From positions 29,270,176 through 29,334,175 of the forward strand of contig CM070723.1 in the NCBI GenBank assembly GCA_036346275.1: a stretch of DNA of 64,000 nt. Reading direction: 5' to 3'. The notes beneath the pieces were generated by a model. It searched no databases. It saw only the letters and a program-made list of their open reading frames with translations, and was not told where the DNA came from. Below, one piece after another: positions 22,261 to 34,145 of the stretch. This DNA comes from Otatea glauca. Lineage: Eukaryota; Streptophyta; Magnoliopsida; Poales; Poaceae. Position 1 is the first letter of the stretch. Each line of letters opens with the position of its first letter. Both the position numbers and the translations under genes were made by a program.

Positions 22261-25200
22261 TCACGGTAGCAGAACGCGGTCGGCCCCGAGCCACCCGAAG
22301 GGATGCGCCCGATTACAATTCTATCATGGACGCGATCTGTCCTTTCCACCCTAATGGTAAGCACGCCGCTAAAGACTGCTTTACCCTAAAGCGCTTTGCG
22401 CGTGAAAGCAACAAGCAGCCGGCTCCAGCGAAGGAAGAGGCGGCCATGAAGAAGGACCCCCCTGGCGAGGACGATTATCAGGAACCCGAGCACGAGCTGA
22501 ACTACATATATGGGGGCTCCACCGGATACGAGTCCAAGTGGAAGCAAAAGCTTACCGCTCGAGAGATCAATGCGGTGGAACCGGCAACCCCCCAGTATCT
22601 AAAGTGGTCCGAAGTCCTGATCACCTTCGATCGCTCGGATCACCCCAATCAAGTTCTGCATCCGGTTAAGTTTCCTCTAGTGCTCGACCCCGTTATTCAC
22701 AATGTAAAGCTCAAGAAGGTCTTGATCGATGGAGGGAGTGGACTCAACGTTCTGTTCACCAAAACTTTCAATGACATGAACGTCCCCCGCTCCGAGCTAA
22801 GGCCGAGTTCACAGCCGTTCCACGGGGTGATCCTTGGGGCGTCTTCGTTTCCACTCGGGCAGATTGCTCTGCCCGTCACCTTCGGCACCAAAAACAACTA
22901 CCAGACCGAGTACATAAATTTTGAGGTAGCGGATTTCGAGACAGCGTATCACGCTATCTTGGGAAGGCCCGGTCTGGCCCGATTCATGGTCGTCCCGCAC
23001 TACACCTATTTGATGATGAAGATGCTAGGACCCAATAGCGTCATCACAGTTCGCAGCGACATCAGGCGATCTTTGGAATGCGACCGAGAGAACTGCGAAC
23101 TTGCTAAGCTGCAGGAGGCAACCGCCGAGGGGAAGAATATCCAGGCGGAGGCCGCCACATTGCAGGAAGAAGGCGACATCCCGTCCAAGAAGCAGGCCAC
23201 GTCAGGGATAAAGCCTGGCAAAGGAACCAAGAGAATTATCCTCGACCCATCCGACTCGTCCAAAATGACTCTGATCGGGATAGGGCTCGGGGATAAATAG
23301 GAAGATGCGCTCGTCACCTTCCTTCGGGCTAACAAGGACACCTTTGCCTGGAAACCATCCGATATGCCGGGTGTTCCTAAGGAGGTGATCGAGCATTCTC
23401 TGCACGTCGATGAAAAGGTAAAGCCAGTCATGCAAAGACTCCGGCGGTTCGCTCCAGATCGTCGGAACGCCATCAAGCAGGAGATCACCAAGCTATTAGT
23501 TGCAGGTTTTATCAAAAAGTGTATCATCCCGATTGGTTGGCAAACCCTGTACTAGTTCAAAAGAAGAATAAAACATGGTGCATGTGCGTTGATTATACTG
23601 ATCTCAACAAGGCATGTCCGAAGGATCACTTCGGGCTACCACGAATTGATCAGGTGGTTGACTCAACCGCCGGGTGCGAGATCCTGAGTTTCCTCGATGC
23701 CTACTCAGGGTATCACTAGATTCGCCTAAAGGCGGAAGATCACATCAAGAATTCATTCATCACGCCCTTTGGGGCCTTTTGCTATACCACGATGTCGTTT
23801 GGATTAAAAAATGCTGGTGCAACATATCAGCGCGCAATACAGCGGTGTTTTCACGCCCAACTCGGACGCAATGTGGAGGCATATGTGGATGATATCGTGG
23901 TAAAGACTCGGGAGAAGAAGGACCTTATCGCCGACCTAACCGAGACGTTCGAAAGTCTAAGGGCTTTTAGCATGAAGCTTAATCTCGAGAAGTGTGATTT
24001 CAGAGTATCTTCGGGAAAACTACTCGGGTTTATCGTATCCCAACGAGGCATTGAGGCAAATCCAGAAAAGATCAAGTCCATATCAAATATGGAACCGCCA
24101 ACTTTCCAAAGGGACGTCCAGAAGCTTACAGGGTGCATGGCCGCACTCAGTAGGTTTATTTCCCGACTGGGTATGCGAGGTATGCCATTCTTTAAACTCC
24201 TCAAAAGGCAGGACAAATTCCAATGGACGCCTGAGGCGCAGCAAGCGTTTGAAGATCTGAAGACCTTCTTGACGACACCACCGGTCTTGGTTTCGCCGAT
24301 GCCAGGGGAACCTCTGCTACTTTACATCGCGGCTACGACTCACGTAGTCAGTGTCGCAATCATCGTAGAAAGGGAGAAGCCGGGGCATGTGCAGAAGATC
24401 CAACATCTGGTCTATTTCGTCAGCGAGGTCCTGAGTGATTCTAAGGTGTGGTATCCACAGGTGAAAAAATTATTATACGCCGTACTTCTCACATCTCGCA
24501 AACTCAAGCAGTACTTCCAAGAGCATACTATTTCGGTGGTCACCTCCTTCCCAATAGGAGATATACTTTGTAACCAGGAGGCCACTGGGAGAATTGCAAA
24601 GTGGGCAGTCGAGCTTGGAGCCTTTGATATCCTATTCAAGTCTCGCACGTCCATCAAGTCGCAAGCGCTCGCCGACTTTACTGCCGAGTGGACAAAATTT
24701 CAAAACCCAGCGGTCGCCAATGAACTCGAGTATTGGACGAAGTACTTTGATGGTTCCCTCATGCTCAGCGGCGCGGGGGTTGGTATAGTGCTCATATCAC
24801 CAAGTGGAGAACGGTTAAAGTACGTTTTTCAAATACTTTTTCCCGCATCGAACAATGCCACCGAGTATGAGGCACTCATCCATGGACTCCGAATCGCCAT
24901 ATCACTTGGTATCTGACGTTTGATGGTTCATGGAGATTCAATGCTCGTGGTCAACCAGGTGTAGAAAGATTGGTCCTGCATCGAAGACAACATGGCTACC
25001 TACTGCCAGGAGGTACGCAAGCTAGAAGGTAATTTTGACGGTTTAGAGCTTATTCATGTGCTCCGTCGGGACAATGAAGCGGCCGATGAGCTAGCAAAAA
25101 TGGGATCCGGTCGGACCACAGTGCCTGTAGGAGTATTCGTTGAAGAATTCATAAGCCCTCAATAAGCACTCGGTCAAAGTCGGACATCCCGGTGGAGAAG

Positions 25201-26466
25201 AACACAGAGGCAGAAGTCCTGATCATTACCCCTGATTGGACAGCTCTATATCTGGACTATCTGACGAAGGATGACCTACCTGAAGACCACATGCAGGCCG
25301 AGCGAATAATGCGCCGAAGCAAGAGCTATGTGGTAATCAGGGGAGAACTCTATCGCAAGAGCTCTTCTGGTGTACTACGATGGTGCATATCAGAACAAGA
25401 AGGAAGAGATATTCTCAAGGAAATCCACTCGGGAATTTGCGAAAATCACGCGGTGTCAACAACCCTAGTCGATAAGGCTTATCGTCAGGGATTTTTCTGG
25501 CCGATTGCTGTCACCGATGCAGAGGACATCGTCCGGACATGCGAAGGATGTCAGTTCTTTGCACGGCAAGTGAACAAACCGGCACAGGAACTACAGACCA
25601 TCCCGATCACCTGGCCATTTGCGGTCTGGGGGCTTGACATGGTGGGACCTTTGAAAAAGGCTCAAGGTGGTTATACTCATCTCTTCGTGGCCGTTGATAA
25701 ATTCATCAAATGGATTGAGGCCAAGCCAGTCGCCACAAATCATAGCCGTAAAGGCCAAAGAGTTCTTCCATGAAATCGTGGTTAGGTTTGACGTACCAAA
25801 CCGAATCATCACAGATGACGGCACCCAATTCAGAGGGGGCATATTTCAAGACTGGTGCGGCGAACTCAGCATAAAAATTTGCTTCGCATCAGTAGCACAC
25901 CCCCGAAGTAACGGGCAAGTTGAGCGAGCCAACGGCATGGTGTTACAAGGCCTAAAGGCAAGGATTTTTGATCGTCTCAAACCATACGCCACTCGGTGGG
26001 TCAAAGAATTGCCTTCGATACTCTGGGGGCTACGAACCACACCCAGCAGAGCAACCGGGCAGTCACCTTTCTTCCTGGTGTATGGCTCAGAGGCGGTCCT
26101 CCCCACCGAGTTAGAATTCGGATCCCCACGGGTTCGGAGCTATGAAGAAGCCGCTTCGCAAGAGAGCCGTCTAGAAGATCTCGACCGACTGGAAGAAGCC
26201 AGGGACGTTGCAACCATTCAGACGGCAAGATACCTTCAGGATTTACGTCGTTATCACGGTCGCAATGTAAGGAACCGCGCATTGTCCAAAGGAGATCTGG
26301 TCCTTTGAAAGAATCAAAAATGCGAGCATAAGCTCTCCCCAAGCTGGGAAGGCCCTTACGTCATCGATGAGGTGTTACGTCCTGGGGCTTATAAGCTTAA
26401 GTGTAAAGACAACACAATTGTCAACAACACCTAGAACATAGAGCAGCTACGTCATTTTTTCATTTG
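22260..26466 (+). pseudogene. pol: pol of the complete Gypsy element (protease, RT, RNase H, integrase), degenerate
   Basis: Knuckle-like CPFHPNGKHAAKDC at about 22338. Protease: VLIDGGSGLNVLF near 22718. RT: CVDYTDLNKACPKD near 23590, FGLKNAGATYQ near 23800, and the catalytic YVDDIVV near 23882, which is intact. RNase H: YFDGS near 24747, ATEYEALIHG near 24858 and HGDSM near 24930. Integrase: zinc finger (about 25430-25560), then GLDMVG, ITDDGTQF and GQVERANG for the D-D-E core. Breaks: stops near 23298, 23718, 24914, 24961, 25163, 26306 and 26431; frameshifts near 23520 and 25735. It is better preserved than copies 1 and 2 but still not functional as read. Confidence 0.9.
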
Positions 26467-26908
26467 AACTTTGTAATTTAATTGTTTCTTTATGAACCAT
26501 CGGTTTACTCTTAAAGGGGGGAAAAATTAGGTTTTCACCGATTCGACGGGAAAAAGATTGCAGAACACCTAACCCTGCTTTATGCTTCGTAATGATTTGC
26601 TAGCTTGGTGTTCTGACATACAGAGGCAATTGTGGTTTGACCAAGTCATATTTGGGACACGTTGCTCCCCACGATGGGATGTTTAACCACTTATCGAACT
26701 AAGCGAGAGGTGGATGTCCTCCAGTTTGGATTAAAAATATCATCTTGTGATATGCCCCATGTTGGGTCCCTAGGTGGTTACCGCATGACGGAATCATATA
26801 TCACAGGTTGAGCCTGATAAGGCACGGTTCCAATGGTATGCCCCAAGATGGGTCGATAAGCTGTGCATCGTAAAAACCGAGTACGGATACCGTTCAGATA
26901 TACCTTGA

Positions 26909-27262
26909 TATGTCCCAAGATGGACCAGAGCTATATCCTACTGCAGTCGGATATGGGCATCACACGGCCATGAGCCAAGAAAATTTTGATACGCTCCAGG
27001 TCGAGCCTAAGCTATATCCCACAGCAGTCGGATATGGGTATCACTCGGCCAAGAGCCATGAGAGTATGATGTGTCCCAAGTCGGACCAGAGCTATATCCT
27101 ACAACAGTCGGATATAGGTATCACTCGGCCAAGAGCCGCGCAAATCCTAATATGTGCCGAGTCGGACCTAAGATATATCCTACGATGGTTGGATGCGAAT
27201 ATCACCCGACCAAAGAGCCATGCAAGCTTCGATATACCCCAAGCTGGGTCTAAGCTATATCA
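26909..27262 (+). repeat. About 80-bp tandem repeat, 4.5 units, in the Gypsy 3' region
   Basis: Units begin near 26909, 26989, 27069 and 27150, with a partial at 27230. Shared phrases are AGCTATATCC, CAGTCGGATAT and CACTCGGCCA followed by AGAGCC. The repeat keeps a long open frame (26910-27581), but the protein is just the repeat read through and shows no domain, so it is not called a gene. Confidence 0.85.
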
Positions 27263-27356
27263 AGCAACAATCATGGAAAACACTTGGAAATGTATTTCTT
27301 TATTATATATAAATTCCCCAAGCTTTATGCCTGAGAAAATATTTTTTACAGGGATG

Positions 27357-27551
27357 TTACACCTCTCCGCGGCGCACGCGGCCAAGCGCTTCTATGAGAA
27401 CTTCCTTGACCTCATGAAGGGCGGGGAAGATCTCGACAAAGACATTGATGACGGTGCGATCGAGGGTGGTGGTTGTGTCCTCCGCCCATTCCGCCATGGC
27501 GATGTCAAAAAGCGCCCATTCTTCGGCGAGCTCTGGGTCCTTGTTATCCAT
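27357..27551 (-). CDS. Short antisense ORF (64 aa) between pol and 3' LTR
   Basis: Starts ATG at 27551. The product is acidic at the N-terminus (MDNKDPELAEEW) and may form helices; no family is recognised. A minus-strand TATAAAAG at 27633-27640 lies about 85 bp upstream, a fitting promoter distance. Position and orientation match the antisense genes of the other two Gypsy families in this window, so it may be their counterpart or a truncated first exon. Fortuitous reading is possible. Confidence 0.4.
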   Translation of the reverse strand: MDNKDPELAEEWALFDIAMAEWAEDTTTTLDRTVINVFVEIFPALHEVKEVLIEALGRVRRGEV

Positions 27552-27948
27552 GAGATTCTTCGGGAAGAAAGTGAAGCTTGACGTAAGAAATGGAAGACTA
27601 AGCGTGAGAGAATTCTAAAAGCGCTGGTTCGCCTTTTATAGCCGATGCGGCAATGTTGAAGTAAATGCGAGGAAGTAAAGACATCAGAAGCCGAGGAGAC
27701 TTGGAGTTAAGATGGTTCAGAAGCCAAAGAGGTTTTTGGAAAATGAATTGACACAAGTAGTCAAAACAAACTTCGAAGACTGTCCAGGGTTATATTCGAG
27801 TCTTTCATAATCCCCTTGCTACAAAAAGAAGCATTCAAATCAAAGAAGAAACCAGTCGGAGGTTTATGTTGGAGGCTGAGAACACTGATTCAAAGTTGAG
27901 ACCCAGGTGAAGATATAGTAACCGGACCATGAATCACTTGGGGGCTAC

Positions 27949-28435
27949 TGTGGAATATATGAAACTAGGTGTCTTCATAACCGGCCCAACATCGCCTGAG
28001 GGGAAGAAAAGGCCGGGTGGAAAGCCCAGAGGATAAGCTCCGCGCCAAGCCTTGCTGCCGTGCGAAAGGAGACACATCCTGGAGGCAGTTGAACGTATAT
28101 TTAAATAAAAGAGATATGATTGTAATCTGAGTTGTTAGCAGGGTAGGATAAAAATGTAAACTCTATCCTGTAATAGATTAGTATCCAATAATCGATCGGA
28201 ATCCCTTAACCGATCGAGACTCTGTAAACCGCCCCACCCCCACTATATAAGGGAGAGGACGGGCGACGACAGAAGCATCGAGCAATCTTAGATCCAAGAG
28301 ATCCAAAGAATCCCAGCGCACAGGATTAGGGTATTACCTCCTCCGTCGAGGGCCTGAACCTGTCTAAACCCTTGTCTTGTGTGACCTTCGAGTTTGAGAT
28401 CTAGCGCCTGCCCCATAAATTCATTGCCGACTACA
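27949..28435 (+). mobile_element. 3' LTR of the complete Gypsy element
   Basis: 487 bp, preceded by the purine-rich CTTGGGGGCTAC. About 19 differences from the 5' LTR were counted by eye. Using a commonly applied grass LTR rate of 1.3e-8 per site per year this suggests insertion roughly 1.5 million years ago. Confidence 0.85.
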
Positions 28436-28660
28436 AAAGTACCGATAGAGACGTCCTCCTGATCTATATCAGTTCTACGCTCAGTACCGATAGAGATAAT
28501 ACAAGAATCTCTATCAGTTCTACGCTCAGTACCGATAGAGACATCCTCCTAATCTCTATCAGTTATTAGCGTTGAATCGATAGAGATTCGCGTATTATTT
28601 CTATCGATTCTACACTCGAAACAGATAGAGATAAATTATAGGCTATTTTCCTCGAACAAC
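28436..28660. mobile_element. CACTA-like subterminal repeats, right part
   Basis: Repeated ACCGATAGAGA and TCTCTATCAGTTCTACGCTC in both orientations. They continue the motif interrupted at 20172 by the Gypsy insertion. A few bases seem to have been lost at the junction. Confidence 0.5.
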
Positions 28661-28665
28661 ATTAG

Positions 28666-28795
28666 GAATTCACAGTGTAGTCACAGATTGACAAATTCAC
28701 AGTATACTTACAGATTGACAATATATGCACAATTGATAAATTCACAGTATACTCACAGATTGACAAATCCACAGTATATTCACATTCACAAAACT
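28666..28795. repeat. About 27-bp tandem repeat
   Basis: Four degenerate units of AAATTCACAGTATACTCACAG followed by ATTGAC. No coding sense. Confidence 0.7.
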
Positions 28796-28859
28796 GTTGA
28801 TATTGGAAATCAGTAGCACAATCCTCTAACGTAACTCTCCTCATGATACATATTCAATA

Positions 28860-29181
28860 TAGAAATCAGTAACACAATCCTTTAACGTAACTCTTCTCAA
28901 GCAGCTTTGACGTCCCAGTAAAAGGCTCTTTGCCCTAATCAATTTCATCTGGAGTACTACGGAGATTGTCCACTAATATAAGACATATACTTCTTGGCAC
29001 AAGTGCAGTTGTTTTTGTAGCCAACTTTTGTCTGAAGTATTTTTTGTTAGGTTAAAAGGATACAATAAACTAGATAAAATAGTTTTAGATGACAATACAT
29101 CGAGAATATATGATAACAAAAATATCAACAATCATACATTGAGAAACAACATTATTTGATAGATCAGGACAAGGAGAGACC
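28860..29181. other. Spacer without recognisable gene
   Basis: AT-rich sequence with no domain, no repeat of note and no clear terminus seen. Confidence 0.5.
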
Positions 29182-29690
29182 TTAAGGCTTTTCCATATCT
29201 GTCATCATATGTGCCACAGCTTCTGCAACAATAGATTTTCGGTTCTCCTTGTAGTTCCACATCTTTGACACAGTGCCCATTTGTTTGACACCAATAACTG
29301 ATTGACTTTCAGTCATATCTTTAATCCCTACTAAAGCGATCATTGTGTTGTGAAAATAGCCTGTCTTGCTATATTATCAGTTACCACATCAAATTAAATG
29401 CTAGAAACCTTTACATTGCTTCTGTAAGCTCAGCTTTGACTTCTTCCGGCTCTATATTCATCCGAAGCTCATTAATGATGAGTATATGGTTAAAGATTCT
29501 ATATCTTGTGATTTGTCATCTATGCCTTTCGGTTTTTGTTTCATCTTATAAATTTTTTCTGTTAACTTAGACTTTCTCTTCAATTGTTCTATCTCCACCT
29601 CAAATTTTCGTTTAACATCCAACAGCTTCATCCAACAGCTTTTCTATGTCGTCTATCTTGTTTGTAGGCTCTATTTTATATATTTGTGCA
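29182..29690 (-). pseudogene. Fragment resembling the C-terminus of FDM/IDN2-type XH-domain proteins
   Basis: Read on the minus strand, 29300-29182 gives VSKMWNYKENRK followed by SIVAEAV and a stop at 29182-29184. This matches the end of the XH domain of factor-of-DNA-methylation proteins, where an ELWNFKEGRKATLKEGV-type motif closes the protein. Upstream, 29620-29400 gives coiled-coil sequence (KFEVEIEQLKRK, then DDKSQDIESL and NELRMNI) in the order expected for that family, with frame changes between pieces. FDM/IDN2 proteins work in RNA-directed DNA methylation. It lies near CACTA-like repeats, so capture by a transposon is likely but the borders are not visible. The alternative is an unrelated coiled-coil protein. 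Confidence 0.5.
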
Positions 29691-29936
29691 ATTTGCAGTC
29701 ACTAGGGTATAAATAAATATATGATGAATAATTGTAGGATAGAGTGCTCTTAAGTGTCGAGCTACTAAAGGTTAGACCTTCAGCCTCCTCGCCATAAGGT
29801 GCAGAGTTGCTAGAGACTAATCTCTTAATTATCTCCACTACACCATGGTCATATAATCAAAATTGAATTAAACAATTAATTAAGCAAATAAGGCCTTGAA
29901 CTCTTACCTTCCTAAATTATGAACAGTTCGACCAAG

Positions 29937-31870
29937 TGAATGAACGAAATTGGCTACTAGAGGGGGGTGAATAGGATCCAAATAAAAATTTCCCCTCAAA
30001 AATCTCTTCTAGAAAACTACTGCTATGGAGCAAACATTAGGTTCAAGAATACGCACAACAAAGTGAATGGAGCAAGAATTTCAATTACCCGGATGATCAG
30101 AAATTTTAAACTTGGCTGTCAAGAAACATGAATAACTTTAAATCTACTCATCCAAAATTGATGAAATTTGAATCATAGCAACATAAGGTCCTCAAGATTG
30201 TGATTCCAAAAGAAATTTGAAAATAAAGCCCAAAAGAGAGACCTTTCTAGCTCAACAACCACGCTACTCAAAAAGTTGCTTTTAAAAACTTGGTTGCAAA
30301 AATACCTCAATAACTTTTGATCTACTCATCAAAAGTTGATACAATTTAACATAAAGTAAAGTAAGGTCCTCAGGGTCATGATTCCAAAAGGAATTTCAAA
30401 ATAAATCCCAAAAGAGTGGCCTTTCTTGCTTAACAAACACGCTACACAAACGTATAGTTTTCAGAAACTTTGACTACAAAGAAACCTCAATAACTTTTGA
30501 TCTATCTAACCAAACTTGATGAAACTTGAACCATGACTAGGAAATAAATTTAAGAATATGATTCCAAAAGGAATTGCAAGAGTAAGCCTATGGTCTCAAC
30601 CTTTCATGCAAATGATTCAAGCTACACCAAAAACAACGATATGAAGTCAATAACACAGTGTTGCAAGCATAACTTGAGCAAGAATGAGTTCTAATGGACC
30701 TTGCTGGGTTGGGATATAATTTAGATGAGTTCCTCAACCTCTTACACATTCTAGATCCAAAATAACTATAGAAAGTAGAAGGAGGGGAAGCAAAGCTCAA
30801 GTTGCAAGAAAGAACTAAGCAAAAATTCTTGCAAGAATTAAGACAAAATTTGCCTAGATGATTGGGATATGTCTAAAGAAGATTTATCCATCAATAATTC
30901 ATACTTGACATAAAATCCATAAGCATTTAGAAGTAGGGGAGGTAAATCCAAATGCATGGAAACTAAATTTCAAGAATTTAAAATGTGGAATGTAAATTGC
31001 AGGAATATAAAGTGCGAAAATTAAATTACATAATATGAGATAAAATTAAATTTTATTGCTTTGAGAGGAAGGTTTACAAAGTCTCACAATCAGGTGGGCA
31101 AAGCTCAAAGGAGCATAAAGAAACCAAAATCCTTCTTAAAGACATGAGTTAGTTTATCACTAAGAGCAACCTCCACCTTTGATGATCTTTTCTTGGCCCT
31201 CAAGAAACCTCATCAAGGGTTGAGATTCACTCCCCCACTCACTCATACATACTGGGAGCAATCTCCTCCCTTTGATGACCTTCTTGACCCTCATCAAGGG
31301 TTGAAATTCACTCCCCACTCATACATGGACTAGTGCGCAACCCAACAACATAACGGGTTTTAACATTTTACCACTAACTTAACAACTACTCACACCCGCA
31401 AACCCTTGATTCAATGATGCTCCTTCGCTTGAGTATGGCTTAAGCTAACATCTTCACCATCCACTTCTCTTCTTGGCATGCAGCTACTCTCTGGTCTCAG
31501 TCATCTTCTGGTGTCACCTTGACCGTCTGGACCTCATATCTCCTAGCCTAGCCCCGGTCTCCTCCAGCTCACCATGACCTAGCTCTAAAGTCCTGCAACC
31601 ATCACAGATAAGTAAACACATCATATAGCATTGCACAATGAAATATGCAACATATAATTAACATCAAAATGGATTCCCAATTAAATGCATTGCTCAAGCT
31701 AACTGGGAAGGTTGACAGCAACCCAAAATTGCAAATTCAATTTTCTAGACTAAAACAAACTCACACAAATTGTTATAAACCTAACAAATGTTAAATACTT
31801 ATCACACATCCATGGGTTGACCTCCACATGGTTTCACACCAAAAAGGTATAATGTATTTAAAGTTAGTTT
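29937..31870 (-). mobile_element. Copia/SIRE-type LTR fragment, inverted
   Basis: CTAGAGGGGGGTGAATAGG at about 29957-29975 is the inverted form of the LTR-end signature seen at 10484. The LTR 3' end would lie at about 29937. The other end is not certain; 31870 is approximate. The interior has a ~180-bp tandem repeat and a duplicated CATCAAGGGTTGA phrase (about 31213 and 31296). No protein domain is visible. Confidence 0.45.
30131..30620. repeat. About 178-180 bp tandem repeat, 2.7 units
   Basis: Units start with AATAACTTT at 30131, 30309 and 30489. They share GGTCCTCA, ATTCCAAAAG and CCCAAAAGAG phrases in order. It lies inside the inverted LTR-like fragment. Confidence 0.8.
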
Positions 31871-33882
31871 CACTATTCAAATGATCAAAATCAGATTATG
31901 AACAGTTCGGCCAAGCAAGTATATTAACAACTAACTAAATAGACGCTATGAATAGAGAAAGCTAAGCAATCATAATCGGTCTATTCAGCAATAATCAAAT
32001 AAGTATCAAACTAGATACTGAATATGATGATCAAGCTCAAAGACAATGAAATAAAAGCAATACATTCTAGCATTAAAAGGAAGAAACTCTATAGTTCAAG
32101 TTCACATTCGCTACTTTAATTGTTTTAGTTCATCAATAAACCCATAGCATCATTGACCATACAACCAGCAGCAATACAATCGGGTGCGATTCAATATTTA
32201 AATGATCAAAATCATATTATGAACAGTTCAGCCAAGCAGGTATATCAACAACTGACTAAATAGGGGCTATGAATAGTGCAAGCTAAGCAATCATAATCAG
32301 TATATATATTCGGCAATAATCAAACGAGTGACTAACCTTAGCGTAATAGAGCTGGGGAGGAGGAGGGGTGACACGGACGAGAGGTCAAACGTGTGCGTCT
32401 CTAGTCACCAGCGATTGACAAGATCCGTTAGTAATCTCCTGTCATATGGAAACCTCCTAAAGGCACCACGCTTGTCTTGTGCCTCGATACCTGTCGCCTC
32501 CAGCATTCATGCTAAAGGAAGCAATCATATCGCTCTCAACTTGCATAAAGACATTTTCAGTACGTATGTGCCATATGTACACCACATCCTAACGCAACTA
32601 TGACATGAGTGCACTAACCACGGAATCCATCGTGCGTCGATCTGCCGTGCCCTCATCAGGGTGCGCAAGTGGAGGGAGCCAAACTCGATCGACGACTCAC
32701 CGTCCGTCGGGGCCAAGGCGGATAAGCTGCTCTAGTGAGTCGCGTTTGTCGTCGGGTCAAGCAGCTCATATTGTAGTTGCGCACGTGCCTCGTCACTTGC
32801 CATACCTGCAATTGAAGGTAACTTTCATAAACATTTGAAAGCATTAAATGCCTTAATAAAATCACTTATATTATTGAAATCCTCTTTTCCAAAATGTAAA
32901 GACAATAATTATATAAAGAAAAATTAGGATAAAATCTACATAAATCATAAACCGCCTCCAAAGGAACCCATAAAAATATCAAAGTAATTTGAACACATTA
33001 ATTGCCAAGTTAAATCTAAAACAATGACTAGATACTATGAATAGAGGCATTGTCAGAATTATTCAAAAATATGTAAGCATGATCATCCTTTAATATTTTG
33101 AAGGTGTCAACCACAGTATCATAGGAAGCGACATAAATTTTATTAGGAAAATAAAACTTTACATATTGCATTTAGAAAATAAAAATAGAAACAAATTAAA
33201 AATAGCAAAAGCATTGTCAGATTTTTATAAAATCATATAGGTTTGATCATCACCTGAAATTTTTATGGTAGGCCCTGTGAACCATTAGAATCACACAAAA
33301 AAAATTAATATAAATAAATCTCATTTGAAATCTCAGAAAAATAAAAATCAGAAAACAAATAATGGACACAGTGGCATTGCCAGAATTTTAATAAAATACA
33401 CAAGTCAGATCATGATATGAAAATTCTACAAAAAGTTTCAAAAAATTTTGACTAGAAACAACACCCCAATTTAATGCGTGAACCTTGATCTGTCCAGACT
33501 GGGAAGTTCTAGTTTCATGTGAGACCGCTCCTGTACCTGGCCCTACTGGGCAGTAACCCAGTTCCTCACTACCCTTCCCTTTCTTTAGCATGACGCTGCC
33601 TTAACTTTGCCCATCTCTTGCCGTGGCAAGCAAGAAGCAGCCAAATCACTGCCACGGTCAGGAATTCACACCCGGTCTTCTCCACACGCAATGTCGAGCT
33701 TAGCCATGCAGCATGAACTTGACACTGCCCCAGCACCGCTTGGTCTCACTGCTTTGAGACGGCCTAGCTCTGCCCCTATCTCTCCCAGCCGCACCACCAT
33801 CTCCTCTCTATTGCCAGTCAAATGGAATGCTCCCAAGCCGCCGATCAGTACCGACCCTGGACCACTGTATGCTGCCAATTAT
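31871..33882. other. Unresolved repeat-derived stretch
   Basis: Two direct copies of about 135 bp (31873-32010 and 32191-32330) share ATTATGAACAGTTC and AAGCTAAGCAATCATAATC. A third piece is at 29916-29936, so the inverted LTR interrupted this repeat. 32330-32830 is GC-richer with no domain. 32840-33480 is AT-rich and resembles the style of 49753-52200. 33490-33882 is GC-richer and continues after the CACTA element at 46149, so it may be the promoter half of an LTR. Confidence 0.4.
33880..33882. other. CACTA target site duplication, left copy (TAT)
   Basis: TAT directly precedes CACTACAC. The same three bases follow the other end at 46149-46151. A 3-bp duplication is the hallmark of CACTA insertion. 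Confidence 0.85.
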
Positions 33883-33899
33883 CACTACACTGAAAAAGA

Positions 33900-34145
33900 T
33901 CATCTGTGGCGGTTCATAACTGCCATCAGTGGCGGTTATTGAACCGTAACAGATATAGTGCCATTGATAATCGAGGATTATCAGTGGCGGTTTTCTAACC
34001 GCCACAGATAACAATATTATCTGTGGCGGTTCTATACACCAACCGCCACAGATAACAATATTATCTGTGGCGGTTCTATACACCAACCGCCACAGAAAAC
34101 AATATTATCTGTGGCGGTTCTATCCACCAACCGCCACAGATAGTA
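33900..34145. repeat. CACTA subterminal repeats, left end
   Basis: Alternating TATCTGTGGCGGTT and AACCGCCACAGATA in both orientations, five or more pairs. In related elements such motifs bind the TnpA-type protein. Confidence 0.85.

Larger units (their letters stand above)
20173..28435 (+). mobile_element. Complete-structure Tat-type Gypsy element (8.26 kb)
   Basis: Two LTRs of 487 bp (20173-20659 and 27949-28435) start TGTGGAATATATG and end GACTACA. A primer site (TTGGCGCGCCAGG at 20671) and a polypurine tract (CTTGGGGGCTAC before 27949) are in place. Order: gag, protease, RT, RNase H, integrase, 3' tandem repeats, short antisense ORF. By eye the LTRs differ at about 19 of 487 sites (3.9%). 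No matching 5-bp target duplication was found (GTTCT on the left, AAAGT on the right). Confidence 0.9.

Noticed and set aside
23006..23527. 173-residue minus-strand frame over the protease/RT region
   Set aside because: Shadow frame; the + strand carries clear protease and RT motifs.
26910..27581. 223-residue open frame after Gypsy integrase
   Set aside because: It is the 80-bp tandem repeat read through; no domain, and the antisense strand fits known element layout better.
29937..31910. Repeat of ATTATGAACAGTTC on both sides of the inverted LTR taken as a target duplication
   Set aside because: The word also occurs at 32216 in a longer direct repeat, so it belongs to the target repeat; the LTR borders do not fit a 5-bp duplication.
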